Below are positions 35,468 to 44,585 of a DNA stretch of 64,000 bases, piece after piece; within the stretch, counting starts at the first letter, position 1; every line of letters begins with the position of its first letter. The notes beneath the pieces are model-generated. The model searched no databases. It was not told the origin of the DNA and saw only the letters and a program-made list of their open reading frames with translations. The DNA comes from Mesorhizobium sp. LSJC280B00 (GTDB lineage Bacteria > Pseudomonadota > Alphaproteobacteria > Rhizobiales > Rhizobiaceae). Location of the stretch: positions 769 through 64,768 of the forward strand of contig NZ_AYVL01000017.1 of the NCBI RefSeq assembly GCF_000502835.1, in the 5' to 3' direction. The translations under genes and the position numbers were made by a program.

Positions 35468-37231
35468 ATGGCTCACGTACCGCAAGATCGGGTCGACGAG
35501 GTAGCACCTCGGGATACCCGCCCTGAACCGCCCATCAAAAGCATGCCCCAAGCAGATATCGCGCTCAGGGGACTCTACGAGATATCGAAGGTGCTGACCG
35601 CCCCCAGCGAGCTGGAGATTACGCTCGCCAATGTCGTGAACATCCTGCCTTCGTTTCTGCAGATGCGTCACGGAGCAATCGTCGTCCTGGACGCTGAAGG
35701 AGAGCCGGAGATTGCCGCAACTGCCGGCAATACCCACGCACCTCAATCAGGCACTCGCCGCGTCATACCACAGGCCATAACAGATCAAATCGTCGCTACG
35801 GGGACGCCGCTCTTCATACCGGACGTCCGCAAGTCCCAACTATTTCAGGCTGACCTTCAAACATCTTCGAGCAGCGGCACCATCCCAATTGCCTTTATCG
35901 GTATCCCGCTAAAGGCTGATCATAAAATCCTTGGGACATTGTCGATCGACCGCGCCGGAGACGGCGCCACCGACTTTCGCGACGACGAGGACACATACTT
36001 CCTGACGATGGTCGCCAACCTTGTCGGCCGGACGATCCGTCTCCATCGCATCCTGAGTACAGATCGTCAGCGGTCTGTCCATGAGCAATGGAGACCGGAG
36101 AAATCGCCCAACGAGGGGAGGACCTACGACCCTGCCCGGCATGCGGATGTCAAAATCGACGGGATCATCGGGGAAAGCCCCGCACTCAAGCAGGTGCTCG
36201 AAACCGTCTCGGTCGTAGCAGGGACCAATTCCACCGTGCTTCTGCGGGGTGAAAGCGGCACCGGCAAGGAGTTCTTTGCACAAGCCATCCATAAGCTCTC
36301 ACGTCGGAGGAAGAAGTCTTTCGTCAAATTGAACTGCGCCGCACTGTCTGAAAGCGTTCTGGAGTCAGAACTGTTTGGGCATGAAAAGGGCGCTTTCACG
36401 GGTGCTATCTCCCAGCGCGCCGGTCGTTTTGAATTGGCAAATGAGGGAACGCTGCTACTTGATGAAATCGGCGAGATTTCGCCGGCCTTTCAAGCCAAGC
36501 TGTTGCGTGTCTTGCAGGAAGGCGAGTTGGAGCGAGTCGGCGGCACCAAAACGCTACAGGTCGACGTGCGCCTCATATGCGCCACCAACAAGGATCTCGA
36601 GACGGCCGTCATAAAAGGGGAGTTCAGGGCCGACCTTTATTACCGCATCAATGTGGTGCCAATTATCCTGCCTCCGCTCAGAGAGCGACCCGGCGATATT
36701 CCACGCCTTGCGAACGCCTTCCTCAATCGATTCAACAAGGAGAACGATCGCGCACTCGCCTTCGCGCCGTCGGCGCTTGACCTGATCTCGCAATGCTATT
36801 TCCCTGGTAACGTCCGCGAGCTGGAGAACTGCGTCCAAAGGACGGCCACACTTGCGCGTTCAAGGACGATCACGCCATCCGATTTCGCCTGTAAGAAGAG
36901 CCAGTGCCTTTCCTGGCTCCTCTGGAAGCGAGCCGACCGCTCGAATGGCGGCAATACCATCGACGATCTCGCACGGGTCAACGCAGTGCCGGTCGGATTG
37001 CGGCTGCCGGCCAGTCGCATCGGTGCCTCCGCAGGCAACGTATCTCCCCTTGCGGCCGGCGATCCAAACGATCCCGCTTGTCCCCCGCGTCTGACGGAAC
37101 GCGACCGGCTGATCGACGCGATGGACAAGGCCGGTTGGGTTCAGGCCAGGGCGGCTCGTATCCTCGGCCTCACGCCGCGGCAAATCGGCTACGCGCTGCG
37201 CCGATATGGCATCGAGGTGAAGAAATTCTAG
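35468..37231 (+). CDS. nifA: nitrogen fixation activator NifA (copy upstream of nifB)
   Basis: Sigma54-dependent activator of nif and fix promoters. In its 587 residues are an N-terminal GAF domain (about 40-190), the AAA+ domain with GESGTGKE Walker A and the sigma54-contact GAFTGA, a cysteine-bearing linker (C..., DFACKKSQC, i.e. C-x4-C) that makes rhizobial NifA oxygen-sensitive, and a C-terminal Fis-type HTH (AARILGLTPRQIGYALRRYG). It sits 181 bases after fixX and could be read from the fixA promoter. GAGGTG precedes the ATG. It should act on the activator sites at 27764, 31517 and 37328. Confidence 0.95.
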   Translation: MAHVPQDRVDEVAPRDTRPEPPIKSMPQADIALRGLYEISKVLTAPSELEITLANVVNILPSFLQMRHGAIVVLDAEGEPEIAATAGNTHAPQSGTRRVIPQAITDQIVATGTPLFIPDVRKSQLFQADLQTSSSSGTIPIAFIGIPLKADHKILGTLSIDRAGDGATDFRDDEDTYFLTMVANLVGRTIRLHRILSTDRQRSVHEQWRPEKSPNEGRTYDPARHADVKIDGIIGESPALKQVLETVSVVAGTNSTVLLRGESGTGKEFFAQAIHKLSRRRKKSFVKLNCAALSESVLESELFGHEKGAFTGAISQRAGRFELANEGTLLLDEIGEISPAFQAKLLRVLQEGELERVGGTKTLQVDVRLICATNKDLETAVIKGEFRADLYYRINVVPIILPPLRERPGDIPRLANAFLNRFNKENDRALAFAPSALDLISQCYFPGNVRELENCVQRTATLARSRTITPSDFACKKSQCLSWLLWKRADRSNGGNTIDDLARVNAVPVGLRLPASRIGASAGNVSPLAAGDPNDPACPPRLTERDRLIDAMDKAGWVQARAARILGLTPRQIGYALRRYGIEVKKF

Positions 37232-37327
37232 ACGTCGTGATGACGTCAAACGTAAGCCCGGAGTAGTCTCCCTCACACCCTTCGCGCCCAAGGCTGGTAG
37301 CCTTCGCGACCCGATTTGCTTGTCCAC

Positions 37328-37343
37328 TGTCGGAAGCCCGACA
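37328..37343. promoter_or_regulatory. NifA upstream activator site before nifB
   Basis: TGTCGGAAGCCCGACA, exact TGT-N10-ACA. A second partial site (TGTCGGAGCAATCCGACGG) follows at about 37350. Located 72 bases upstream of the nifB sigma54 promoter. Confidence 0.88.
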
Positions 37344-37414
37344 AAGGTGTGTCGGAGCAATCCGACGGAATCCGACACGAAAGCCAATTCGTGAACCAAA
37401 ACCGCTCTTTGAGC

Positions 37415-37429
37415 TGGCATAGCTCTTGC
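37415..37429 (+). promoter_or_regulatory. sigma54 promoter of nifB operon
   Basis: TGGCATAGCTCTTGC: correct spacing and a consensus TTGC -12 element, 41 bases before the nifB ATG. Confidence 0.88.
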
Positions 37430-37469
37430 GGTTTGAACTGCGACATTCACCTAGCAACGGAGCCGTTCG

Positions 37470-38948
37470 ATGTCCGCACCGGCAATTTCGCTTGAGAGCC
37501 TCAGCACGACATTCGGTGACCAGTTGCTTGCCACCGTGAAAGCCGGTGGCTGCGCGTCTTCGTCCTGCGGCTCGTCGATAAAGCCGGACGACACGGATCC
37601 GGCTATCTGGGAGAAGATCAAGGATCACCCCTGCTTTTCAGAAGAGGCGCATCACTATTTCGCGCGCATGCACGTCGCGGTCGCGCCCGGCTGCAATATC
37701 CAGTGCAACTACTGCAATCGCAAATATGACTGCGCGAACGAAAGCCGGCCTGGGGTGGTCTCCGAAACGCTGACACCCGACCAGGCGCTACGCAAGGCGG
37801 TCGCGGTCGCCAACGAGGTGCCGCAACTCTCCGTGCTCGGCATCGCCGGACCGGGCGATGCCTGTTACGACTGGAAGAAGACGAAGGCAACGTTCGAACG
37901 AGTTGCCAGGGAAATCCCAGACATCAAGTTTTGCATCTCCACGAATGGGCTCGCGCTGCCGGACCATGTCGATGAGCTTGCCGACATGAATGTCGATCAC
38001 GTGACGATCACCATCAACATGGTCGACCCTGAGGTCGGTGCAAAGATCTATCCTTGGATCTTTTACGACCATCGCCGCTACGTCGGCATCGAAGCCGCCC
38101 GGATCCTGCACGAGCGGCAGATGTTGGGTCTGGAGATGCTGACCGCGCGCGGCATCCTCACCAAAATCAATTCAGTGATGATCCCCGGCGTGAACGATGA
38201 GCATCTGATCAAGGTGAATAGATGGGTGAAGGAGCGAGGCGCGTTCCTGCACAACCTCATGCCGCTGATTTCGGACCCGGCGCACGGCACGCACTACGGA
38301 CTGAGCGGGCAACGCGGCCCAAACGCAATGGAGATGAAGGCTCTTCAGGATCGTGTCGAAGGCGGCGCCCAGTTGATGCGCCACTGCCGGCAGTGCCGGG
38401 CAGATGCCGTCGGCCTGCTCGGTGAGGATCGTGGCCAGGAATTCACAGTCGACCGAATTCCCGGCGAGGTCACCTACGATGCCAGCAATCGCAAGGCCTA
38501 TCGGGAGCTGGTCGCGGAGGAGCGCCGTGATCACGTGGCGGCTAGGAGAGAAGCGATCGGATTGGTCAAGGCAGCGAGCCCCGGCAAGTCCCTTCTCTTC
38601 GCGGTGGCGACCAAGGGCGGCGGCCGCGTCAATGAACATTTCGGCCATGCGAAGGAATTCCAGGTTTACGAAGCCTCGCCGAGAGGGATCAGCTTTGTCG
38701 GGCATCGCAAGGTCGAGCAGTATTGTCTCGGCGGCTGGGGCGCAGAGGCCACCCTGGATGGCGTCATCGCTGCGCTTGAGGGCATAGATGTCGTGCTGTG
38801 CGCCAAGATCGGAAACTGCCCGCAGGATCAGCTCGCCGACGCTGGAATCCAAGCCACCGACGCATATGCCCACGACTATATCGAAACCGCAATCAGCGCG
38901 ATTTACGCGGCCGCGTCTGGGACCCCCGCACTCGCGGCGACGGCCTGA
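37470..38948 (+). CDS. nifB: FeMo-co biosynthesis radical SAM protein NifB
   Basis: Builds the NifB-co [8Fe-9S-C] core of FeMo-co. In its 492 residues the radical SAM motif CNIQCNYC lies near residue 75, the extra cluster cysteines (HCRQCRADAVG) follow, and a NifX-like C-terminal domain begins after about residue 370 (SLLFAVATKGGGRVNEHFGH). It is led by a NifA/sigma54 promoter and followed by fdxN, nifZ and fixU. Confidence 0.96.
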   Translation: MSAPAISLESLSTTFGDQLLATVKAGGCASSSCGSSIKPDDTDPAIWEKIKDHPCFSEEAHHYFARMHVAVAPGCNIQCNYCNRKYDCANESRPGVVSETLTPDQALRKAVAVANEVPQLSVLGIAGPGDACYDWKKTKATFERVAREIPDIKFCISTNGLALPDHVDELADMNVDHVTITINMVDPEVGAKIYPWIFYDHRRYVGIEAARILHERQMLGLEMLTARGILTKINSVMIPGVNDEHLIKVNRWVKERGAFLHNLMPLISDPAHGTHYGLSGQRGPNAMEMKALQDRVEGGAQLMRHCRQCRADAVGLLGEDRGQEFTVDRIPGEVTYDASNRKAYRELVAEERRDHVAARREAIGLVKAASPGKSLLFAVATKGGGRVNEHFGHAKEFQVYEASPRGISFVGHRKVEQYCLGGWGAEATLDGVIAALEGIDVVLCAKIGNCPQDQLADAGIQATDAYAHDYIETAISAIYAAASGTPALAATA

Positions 38949-38980
38949 GCGCGTCTCATCCATTCGGACCAGGAGTTAAA

Positions 38981-39175
38981 ATGGCTTTCAAGATCATCGC
39001 ATCCCAATGCACCCAATGCGGCGCCTGCGAATTCGAGTGTCCCTCCGGCGCGATCAAGTTCAAAGGCGAGAGCTATGTGATCGAGCCGCAAAAGTGCACC
39101 GAGTGCGAGGGGGTCTTCGATGCGCAGCAATGTGCCTCGGTATGCCCGGTGCCGAAGACCTGCGTTCCTGCGTGA
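38981..39175 (+). CDS. fdxN: 2[4Fe-4S] ferredoxin FdxN
   Basis: 64-residue bacterial-type ferredoxin with CTQCGACEFECPSGAI and CTECEGVFDAQQCASVCP, two four-cysteine sets. It donates electrons in NifB-dependent cofactor synthesis or to nitrogenase. AGGAG lies seven bases before the ATG; the gene is 32 bases after nifB. Confidence 0.95.
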   Translation: MAFKIIASQCTQCGACEFECPSGAIKFKGESYVIEPQKCTECEGVFDAQQCASVCPVPKTCVPA

Positions 39176-39274
39176 CGAACATTGGGCTGCCGACATGGTC
39201 GGGGATGCCTTCGCAGGACGCCTGGAACGCCTTTGTTCACAATCTGCAGCCTCAAGAGAAATCAGGGAACGGAC

Positions 39275-39595
39275 ATGTCGCTCGGACGCGAAGAGGAGGT
39301 CGAAATCCGCAGGCCTCCACGATTCATGCAGGGAGAGCGGGTACGTGCCACTCGCCATATAAAAAATGACGGCACCTATCCTGGCAGGGAGATCGGCGAA
39401 AATCTCGTGCGGAAGGGCGACGAGGGATATGTGCGCGACATTGGCACCTTTCTCCAGCAGTTCTTCATCTATGCGGTCGAATGGATCGACCGTGGCACCG
39501 TCGTCGGCATGCGAGCGCGTGAACTGATGAGCCTCGACAAAGCCGAGGCGCCCTGCAGTGCCGATAGCAATACCAATGAAGGGACGGCCAGATGA
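39275..39595 (+). CDS. nifZ: NifZ
   Basis: 106-residue NifZ, which assists P-cluster maturation in the second half of the MoFe protein. The GERVRATRHIKNDGTYPG and KGDEGYVRDIGTFLQQF segments are typical. I chose the ATG at 39275, which has AGGGAAC upstream. The frame runs back toward fdxN without another good start. It overlaps fixU by four bases (ATGA). Confidence 0.93.
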   Translation: MSLGREEEVEIRRPPRFMQGERVRATRHIKNDGTYPGREIGENLVRKGDEGYVRDIGTFLQQFFIYAVEWIDRGTVVGMRARELMSLDKAEAPCSADSNTNEGTAR

Positions 39596-39804
39596 AAGTC
39601 ATGATCCGCAGGACCGATGCTGGCTTGTCGGCGTATGTCCCGAAGAAGGACCTCGAAGAGCCGATCATCAAGCTCGAGAAGGAAGAGTTGTGGGGCGGAA
39701 CTGTGACGCTCAGGAACGGGTGGCGGCTCCTCCTACCCGATCTTCCACGGGATACGCGTCTGCCGATCACCGTCGAGGCAAGGAAGGTTTCCGAAGAGGA
39801 CTGA
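39592..39804 (+). CDS. fixU: NifT/FixU
   Basis: 70-residue NifT/FixU protein (KVMIRRTDAGLSAYVPKKDL, ending ITVEARKV). It is conserved in nif clusters, with an unknown role and mild mutant phenotypes. It starts inside the nifZ stop codon. Confidence 0.93.
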   Translation: MKVMIRRTDAGLSAYVPKKDLEEPIIKLEKEELWGGTVTLRNGWRLLLPDLPRDTRLPITVEARKVSEED

Positions 39805-39842
39805 TGCTGCCCGTTCATAAGGTGCGTCGCGAGGAAACGAGC

Positions 39843-40748
39843 ATGAACACGATCCTGACATCGGGCCACCTGGTCATCGTGCGGGACAGTTTTGCCGAAA
39901 AGCTGCTTGACCTGGCGAACGAAGCGCTCGCCGCCGATCAGGTGATCCCCTATCTCGGTCCGGGTCTTCTTGGGTTCAACTGTGCGGAACCGCCTGTGCC
40001 GCATACGCCGGAGCTCGTTGCCGCGGCACTCAATGCGCGGGCGCCAGCCCCTTCCAGGATCCGCACCAATATGTGGTCGGTTGCGCAGTTCATCGAACAG
40101 CGCCGGCATCGCCGGACGCTTCAAGCTTGGATGACCGACATATTCGCAGCGCCGGTGGCGCCGACCCTCCTCCACGCCTGGCTCGCAAGGCTGCCGCTCT
40201 CCCTCATCGTCGACAGCTGGTACGACGGCGCGATGCGCACGGCTCTCGTAGAGACCGGCCGAACGGACGTCGTTGAGATACAAGGCGTCACGCGGGCGAA
40301 CGAAATCGGTAACATTTGGACGAAAACCTACGATTTGTCCGGGAGGGAACTCAACCCCCGATCGGGGGCGAAGACGGTTCTCTATACACCTCACGGGAGT
40401 ATTAGGCCGGCGCAAAACTTTCTCGTCGCAGATTCCGACTATGTCGAAGTCCTGACCGAAATCGATATCCAGACACCGATCCCAGACGTGGTGAAGGAAC
40501 GGCGCATCACCCGTGGATTTTTCTTCGTTGGCTGCCGCTTCAACGATCAGATGCTGCGCACCTACGCCAGGCAGATCATGAAGCGCTCCCGAGGTCCACA
40601 TTGCGCGGTAATGGACGCGGAAACGCTGACCAGAAACGAAGCGCGTTTCCTTGCGGCAAGCGGAATCACGGTGATCGACATGCCAGTAAGTGAAGCCGCG
40701 GCTCGGCTTATAGGAACGCGCCCTGCTGCAGGTGGTGGACAGGATTAA
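39843..40748 (+). CDS. SIR2-like domain protein in the nifB operon
   Basis: 301 residues with an N-terminal SIR2_2-like Rossmann region (LAADQVIPYLGPGLLG; later VDSWYDGAMRTAL and GFFFVGCRFNDQMLR). Such proteins bind or cleave NAD in several defence systems, but copies next to nifT also occur in rhizobial nif clusters. I do not know a demonstrated role. ATG 39843 lies 39 bases after fixU with GAGGAAACGAGC upstream, so it is likely cotranscribed with nifB. No transmembrane segment is seen. Nucleotide binding is inferred only from the fold resemblance. Confidence 0.75.
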   Translation: MNTILTSGHLVIVRDSFAEKLLDLANEALAADQVIPYLGPGLLGFNCAEPPVPHTPELVAAALNARAPAPSRIRTNMWSVAQFIEQRRHRRTLQAWMTDIFAAPVAPTLLHAWLARLPLSLIVDSWYDGAMRTALVETGRTDVVEIQGVTRANEIGNIWTKTYDLSGRELNPRSGAKTVLYTPHGSIRPAQNFLVADSDYVEVLTEIDIQTPIPDVVKERRITRGFFFVGCRFNDQMLRTYARQIMKRSRGPHCAVMDAETLTRNEARFLAASGITVIDMPVSEAAARLIGTRPAAGGGQD

Positions 40749-40750
40749 CA

Positions 40751-40825
40751 ATGGCGGGCCCCTTTGATGATTGGTCCTTCGGCTTGCCTCGAAGGCGCAA
40801 AATGCAGTCGGGAATACACCCGTGA
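40751..40825 (+). CDS. 24-codon small frame coupled to ABC transporter gene
   Basis: Starts two bases after the SIR2 stop, reads MAGPFDDWSFGLPRRRKMQS plus four residues, and its TGA overlaps the GTG start of the ABC gene (GTGA). It may be a leader peptide giving translational coupling. Alternatively it is the true N-terminus of the ABC protein, split off by a one-base indel near 40795, because the ABC frame continues plausibly from there. Confidence 0.35.
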   Translation: MAGPFDDWSFGLPRRRKMQSGIHP

Positions 40826-42690
40826 GCAGTGATGCTATCGGCAGCGCAACGAACGCTCTGAATTCGTTGACCGATGTGGAAGCGGCGCGCTGGGGCCGGG
40901 ATTTGAGTACGCTGTTGCGCATCACGCGTATGAATTTGCGGCATCCCTGGCAGGTCGCCTTCGCTATGGGCTCGACGATCATGGCGGCAATCCTCCAGTT
41001 GCTCATTCCCCAGCTTCTCGGCCGGGCTGTCGACCAGACCCAGACAGCCATCGGGGGCGGTGTCGCGGGGACCGCGGCAGGACAAGCGCTCTGGATCCCG
41101 GCTCTCCTGCTGCTCGCCGTCAGCGCGCTACGCGGCCTTTTCACGATGGCGCAGAACTATTTTGCCGAAGCCGTCGGGCATCATGTCGCGTACGAACTGC
41201 GGCTCGCCTACTACGACAAGATCCAGCGTCTCAGCTTTTCCTTTCACGACCGGGTCCATTCAGGCGATCTGATCACCATCGGAATGCTCGATCTCCAAGG
41301 CGTGCGGATGTATTTTTCCACCGCGCTCGTTCGCGTGCTCCTGCTCACCATGCTGATCGGGATCGGCGCCTACATGATGATCTCGACCGATCCCATGCTC
41401 GGCCTGGTCGCGCTGAGCTTCGTGCCTTTTGTCGCCTGGCGCTCATCGGCCACACAGCTTAGGCTGCGCGCCACCTGGCTCGACCTGCATGAGCGGCTTT
41501 CGGTACTAAGCCGCGTGATGGAGGAAAATCTCGCAGGCATCCGCGTGGTCCGCGCTTTTGCGGCTCAAGCCTACGAGATGCTGAAGTTCGACGGCGCTTC
41601 CAAGAACGCGCTCGACCTCGCCCACGACCGCGTTGACATCTACGTGCCCAGCACGTCGGCGATGACCTTGTCCTTCTTTTTCGCAATGGGATTGGTGCTC
41701 TGGATCGGTGGCAGCAAGCTCGTCGCTGGCGAGATAAGCGTCGGAACGGTGGCGACCTTCCTGACCTTCATGACAATCCTGCAAATGCCAGTCCGCCAGA
41801 TCGGCCTCATGGTCAATGCCTTTGCCCGCGCTTCTAGCTGCGGTTCGCGGCTTTTCGGTCTCCTCGACCAGGAGATCACAATCAGGGATGCTCTCGAGGC
41901 CAGACCGCTCGAGATAAGCGACGGCACTCTGCGCTTCCACAATGTCTCGTTTGCGTACCCCAGCGCCGAAAACCGCGCCATTTTGAAGAACGTCAGCTTT
42001 GAGGCCCGTAGAGGCGAGACGATCGCGATCGTCGGTCCGCCGGGTTCGGGCAAATCGACGATAGCTCATCTGGTCCCCCGCTTTTATGACGTGACCGGTG
42101 GCGCCATCACGCTGGACGGCCAGGACATACGCAATGTCACCCTCGCGACGCTTCGCAAGGCGGTCGCCGTCGTACAGCAGGATGCATTCCTATTCACCAC
42201 TACGATCGAGAACAACATCGCTTATGGCGATCCCTGGGCGAAGAGACAGCGAATCGAACGCGCTGGCGAATTCGCCCAGCTCCACAACTACATCCTCGGG
42301 CTCCCAGCGGGCTACGAGACGGTCGTGGGCGAACGCGGCGTCTCTCTCTCTGGCGGCCAGCGCCAGCGTCTCACGATTGCTCGCACCATGATGCTGCGCC
42401 CCTCCGTCGTCGTTTTCGACGACTCAACGGCCGCGATCGATGCCGGCACCGAGCAGCGCATCCGCGCGGCGATGCGGCGCTTCGCCAAGGATCGGGTGAC
42501 GATCATCATCGCGCACCGGCTGAGTGCGCTTATGCACGCCGATCAGATCCTTTTTGTCGATAACGGCGAAATCGTAGAACGCGGCACGCATCAAGAGCTT
42601 TTGGCGAAGCGGGGACGCTACAAGGCCCTTTACGATCTCCAGACGCGCCCGGGTGATGACAATATGACCCAGTATGGGGGCGCCCGCTGA
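40822..42690 (+). CDS. ABC exporter half-transporter, degenerate catalytic site
   Basis: 622-residue half-transporter with six membrane segments and one nucleotide-binding domain. Walker A is GPPGSGKST and the signature is LSGGQ, but Walker B reads VVVFDDSTAAID, so the catalytic Glu is Asp. This is the pattern of the non-catalytic partner in heterodimeric exporters. I chose GTG 40822, coupled to the small upstream frame; TTG 40771 is an alternative. It overlaps the partner gene by one base (TGATGG). It lies downstream of the nif operon in the same direction. Substrate unknown. Confidence 0.88.
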   Translation: MSSDAIGSATNALNSLTDVEAARWGRDLSTLLRITRMNLRHPWQVAFAMGSTIMAAILQLLIPQLLGRAVDQTQTAIGGGVAGTAAGQALWIPALLLLAVSALRGLFTMAQNYFAEAVGHHVAYELRLAYYDKIQRLSFSFHDRVHSGDLITIGMLDLQGVRMYFSTALVRVLLLTMLIGIGAYMMISTDPMLGLVALSFVPFVAWRSSATQLRLRATWLDLHERLSVLSRVMEENLAGIRVVRAFAAQAYEMLKFDGASKNALDLAHDRVDIYVPSTSAMTLSFFFAMGLVLWIGGSKLVAGEISVGTVATFLTFMTILQMPVRQIGLMVNAFARASSCGSRLFGLLDQEITIRDALEARPLEISDGTLRFHNVSFAYPSAENRAILKNVSFEARRGETIAIVGPPGSGKSTIAHLVPRFYDVTGGAITLDGQDIRNVTLATLRKAVAVVQQDAFLFTTTIENNIAYGDPWAKRQRIERAGEFAQLHNYILGLPAGYETVVGERGVSLSGGQRQRLTIARTMMLRPSVVVFDDSTAAIDAGTEQRIRAAMRRFAKDRVTIIIAHRLSALMHADQILFVDNGEIVERGTHQELLAKRGRYKALYDLQTRPGDDNMTQYGGAR

Positions 42691-44585
42691 TGGCGCAGGG
42701 CCGCGCCGGCGAAGTCGAAGCCGAACGTGACGACGGCAGACGCCCTCCGCGCGCGGTTGTCGGCTCGCACCGCATCGAGGAGGAGATGTTCGGCCGGGCT
42801 TTCGACAAGAGCATCCTCCGGCGCATCTGGGCCTTCGTCCGTCCCTATCGGGCCAGGGTAGTCATCACGATTGCAGCAATGCTGATCTTCACCGGGACGC
42901 AGCTTCTCATCCCGTTGATCATCCGCTACGCGATCGACCAAGGCATGAACCCGGCAAGGACCGATCGCTCAGCCCAGCTTGCGGCCGTCGGCGCGTTCGT
43001 TTTGGCGATTTTGGTCAATTTCGCTGCCGGCTACATGCAGGAAACCGTGGTTGGGAAAGTGGCCGAAACTGTCCTGTTCGACATCCGCCGCGCCATGTTT
43101 GGCCATCTGCAGAAGGTTTCGCTCTCCTTCATGGACAAGACCGAGGTCGGACGCCTCATGTCGCGCCTGCAAGGCGACGTCAACTCCATACAGGAATTCC
43201 TCGAAACCTCGGTATATTCCGTAGGCGATGTTGCGCTTCTCTTCGGCATCGTTTTCGTAATGCTGTGGCTCGACTTCCGCCTCGGCCTCCTGACGCTCTC
43301 GGTTCTGCCGGTCCTGGTGATCGTCCGCATTGTCTGGCTGCCGCGTGCCCGCGCCGCCTTCATGGCTGCACACGAGACTAATTCCGTCGTCAACGGCGCG
43401 CTGGCCGAAGCCATTCACGGCGTGCGCACCGTCCAGTCCATGGACCGCCAGCAGGTGAATTCCATTCTTTTTGACGACAAGGCCCATGCCAACCTCAGGA
43501 CCCACCTGATCGCTGCCAAATATGCACTGGTCATGGTGCCTATCGTCGATGGCCTCACCGGCCTCGCCATGGCCGCCGTTATTGTGGTCGGCGGCTCGAT
43601 GGTCATGAATGGCCGCATAGATGTGGGCGTATTGGTTGCCTACCTATTTTACATCCAGCGCTTCTTTGACCCGATCCGCTCACTCACCCTGCAATATTCG
43701 GTCATGCAGCGCGCCATGGCCTCAGGCAAGCGCCTGACCGATGTGCTCGACGTCAAGATCGATGTTCAGGACAAACCTAATGCCGAGGTGCTTTCGCCCG
43801 AAATGGACGGCTCGGTCGAGTTCAGGGACGTCACCTTCGGCTACAATCCGAACCGTTCGGTGCTGAAAAATGTTTCCTTCCGGGTCAATCCCGGCGAGAC
43901 GGTCGCACTGGTCGGGCCGAGCGGTTCTGGCAAATCGAGTGCGATGGCCCTGGTCCACCGCTTCTATGATGTTCAGCAGGGCCAAGTGCTGGTCGGCGGA
44001 TATGATGTGCGCGATCTCACCCAGGAATCGCTCGGCCGCCAGGTCGCCATGGTGCTGCAGGAGCCATTCCTGTTCACCGGGACGGTCTTCGAGAACATTC
44101 GATACCACAAGACAGAGGCCACGCGAGACAGGGTGATCGAGGCGGCCAAGGCGGTCGGCGCCCACGACTTCATCATGAGCCTCGCCGATGGGTATGAGAC
44201 CCAACTTGGCGAACGCGGCGACAACTTATCTCTCGGCCAGCGCCAGCTCATCAGTTTCGCTCGCGCCCTCGTCGCCGACGCCAAGATCCTCGTGCTCGAC
44301 GAAGCTACCGCCAACATCGACAGCTACACGGAAATGCAGATTCAGAAGGCTCTGATAAAGCTGCTTCAAGGGCGCACTGGCCTCGTCATCGCCCACCGTC
44401 TTGCCACGATCCGGGGTGCCGACCGCATCATCGTGCTTCAGAATGGCCAAGTTATTGCGACTGGCAACCACGATCAGCTAATAGCCATGGGGGGTCTGTA
44501 TTCCAAACTCTACAATCTCAACTACGCCTCCTTTGACGATATTCCAGAACACGATACGACCGTACAAGCCGGCTCCCAGACCTGA
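42690..44585 (+). CDS. ABC exporter half-transporter, catalytic partner
   Basis: 631 residues: six-helix membrane domain (about 40-330) and nucleotide-binding domain with Walker A GPSGSGKSS, Walker B ILVLDEATANID with the catalytic Glu, and an altered signature LSLGQ. Together with the upstream protein this gives one consensus and one degenerate ATP site, as in TM287/288-type heterodimers. It follows directly on the first half-transporter gene. The membrane domain resembles lipid or multidrug exporters. A link to nitrogen fixation is inferred only from position. Confidence 0.9.
   Translation: MAQGRAGEVEAERDDGRRPPRAVVGSHRIEEEMFGRAFDKSILRRIWAFVRPYRARVVITIAAMLIFTGTQLLIPLIIRYAIDQGMNPARTDRSAQLAAVGAFVLAILVNFAAGYMQETVVGKVAETVLFDIRRAMFGHLQKVSLSFMDKTEVGRLMSRLQGDVNSIQEFLETSVYSVGDVALLFGIVFVMLWLDFRLGLLTLSVLPVLVIVRIVWLPRARAAFMAAHETNSVVNGALAEAIHGVRTVQSMDRQQVNSILFDDKAHANLRTHLIAAKYALVMVPIVDGLTGLAMAAVIVVGGSMVMNGRIDVGVLVAYLFYIQRFFDPIRSLTLQYSVMQRAMASGKRLTDVLDVKIDVQDKPNAEVLSPEMDGSVEFRDVTFGYNPNRSVLKNVSFRVNPGETVALVGPSGSGKSSAMALVHRFYDVQQGQVLVGGYDVRDLTQESLGRQVAMVLQEPFLFTGTVFENIRYHKTEATRDRVIEAAKAVGAHDFIMSLADGYETQLGERGDNLSLGQRQLISFARALVADAKILVLDEATANIDSYTEMQIQKALIKLLQGRTGLVIAHRLATIRGADRIIVLQNGQVIATGNHDQLIAMGGLYSKLYNLNYASFDDIPEHDTTVQAGSQT

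Noticed and set aside
39465..41144. 559-codon minus-strand ORF opposite nifZ, fixU and the SIR2-like gene
   Set aside because: Antisense to several well-supported genes, no recognisable domain.
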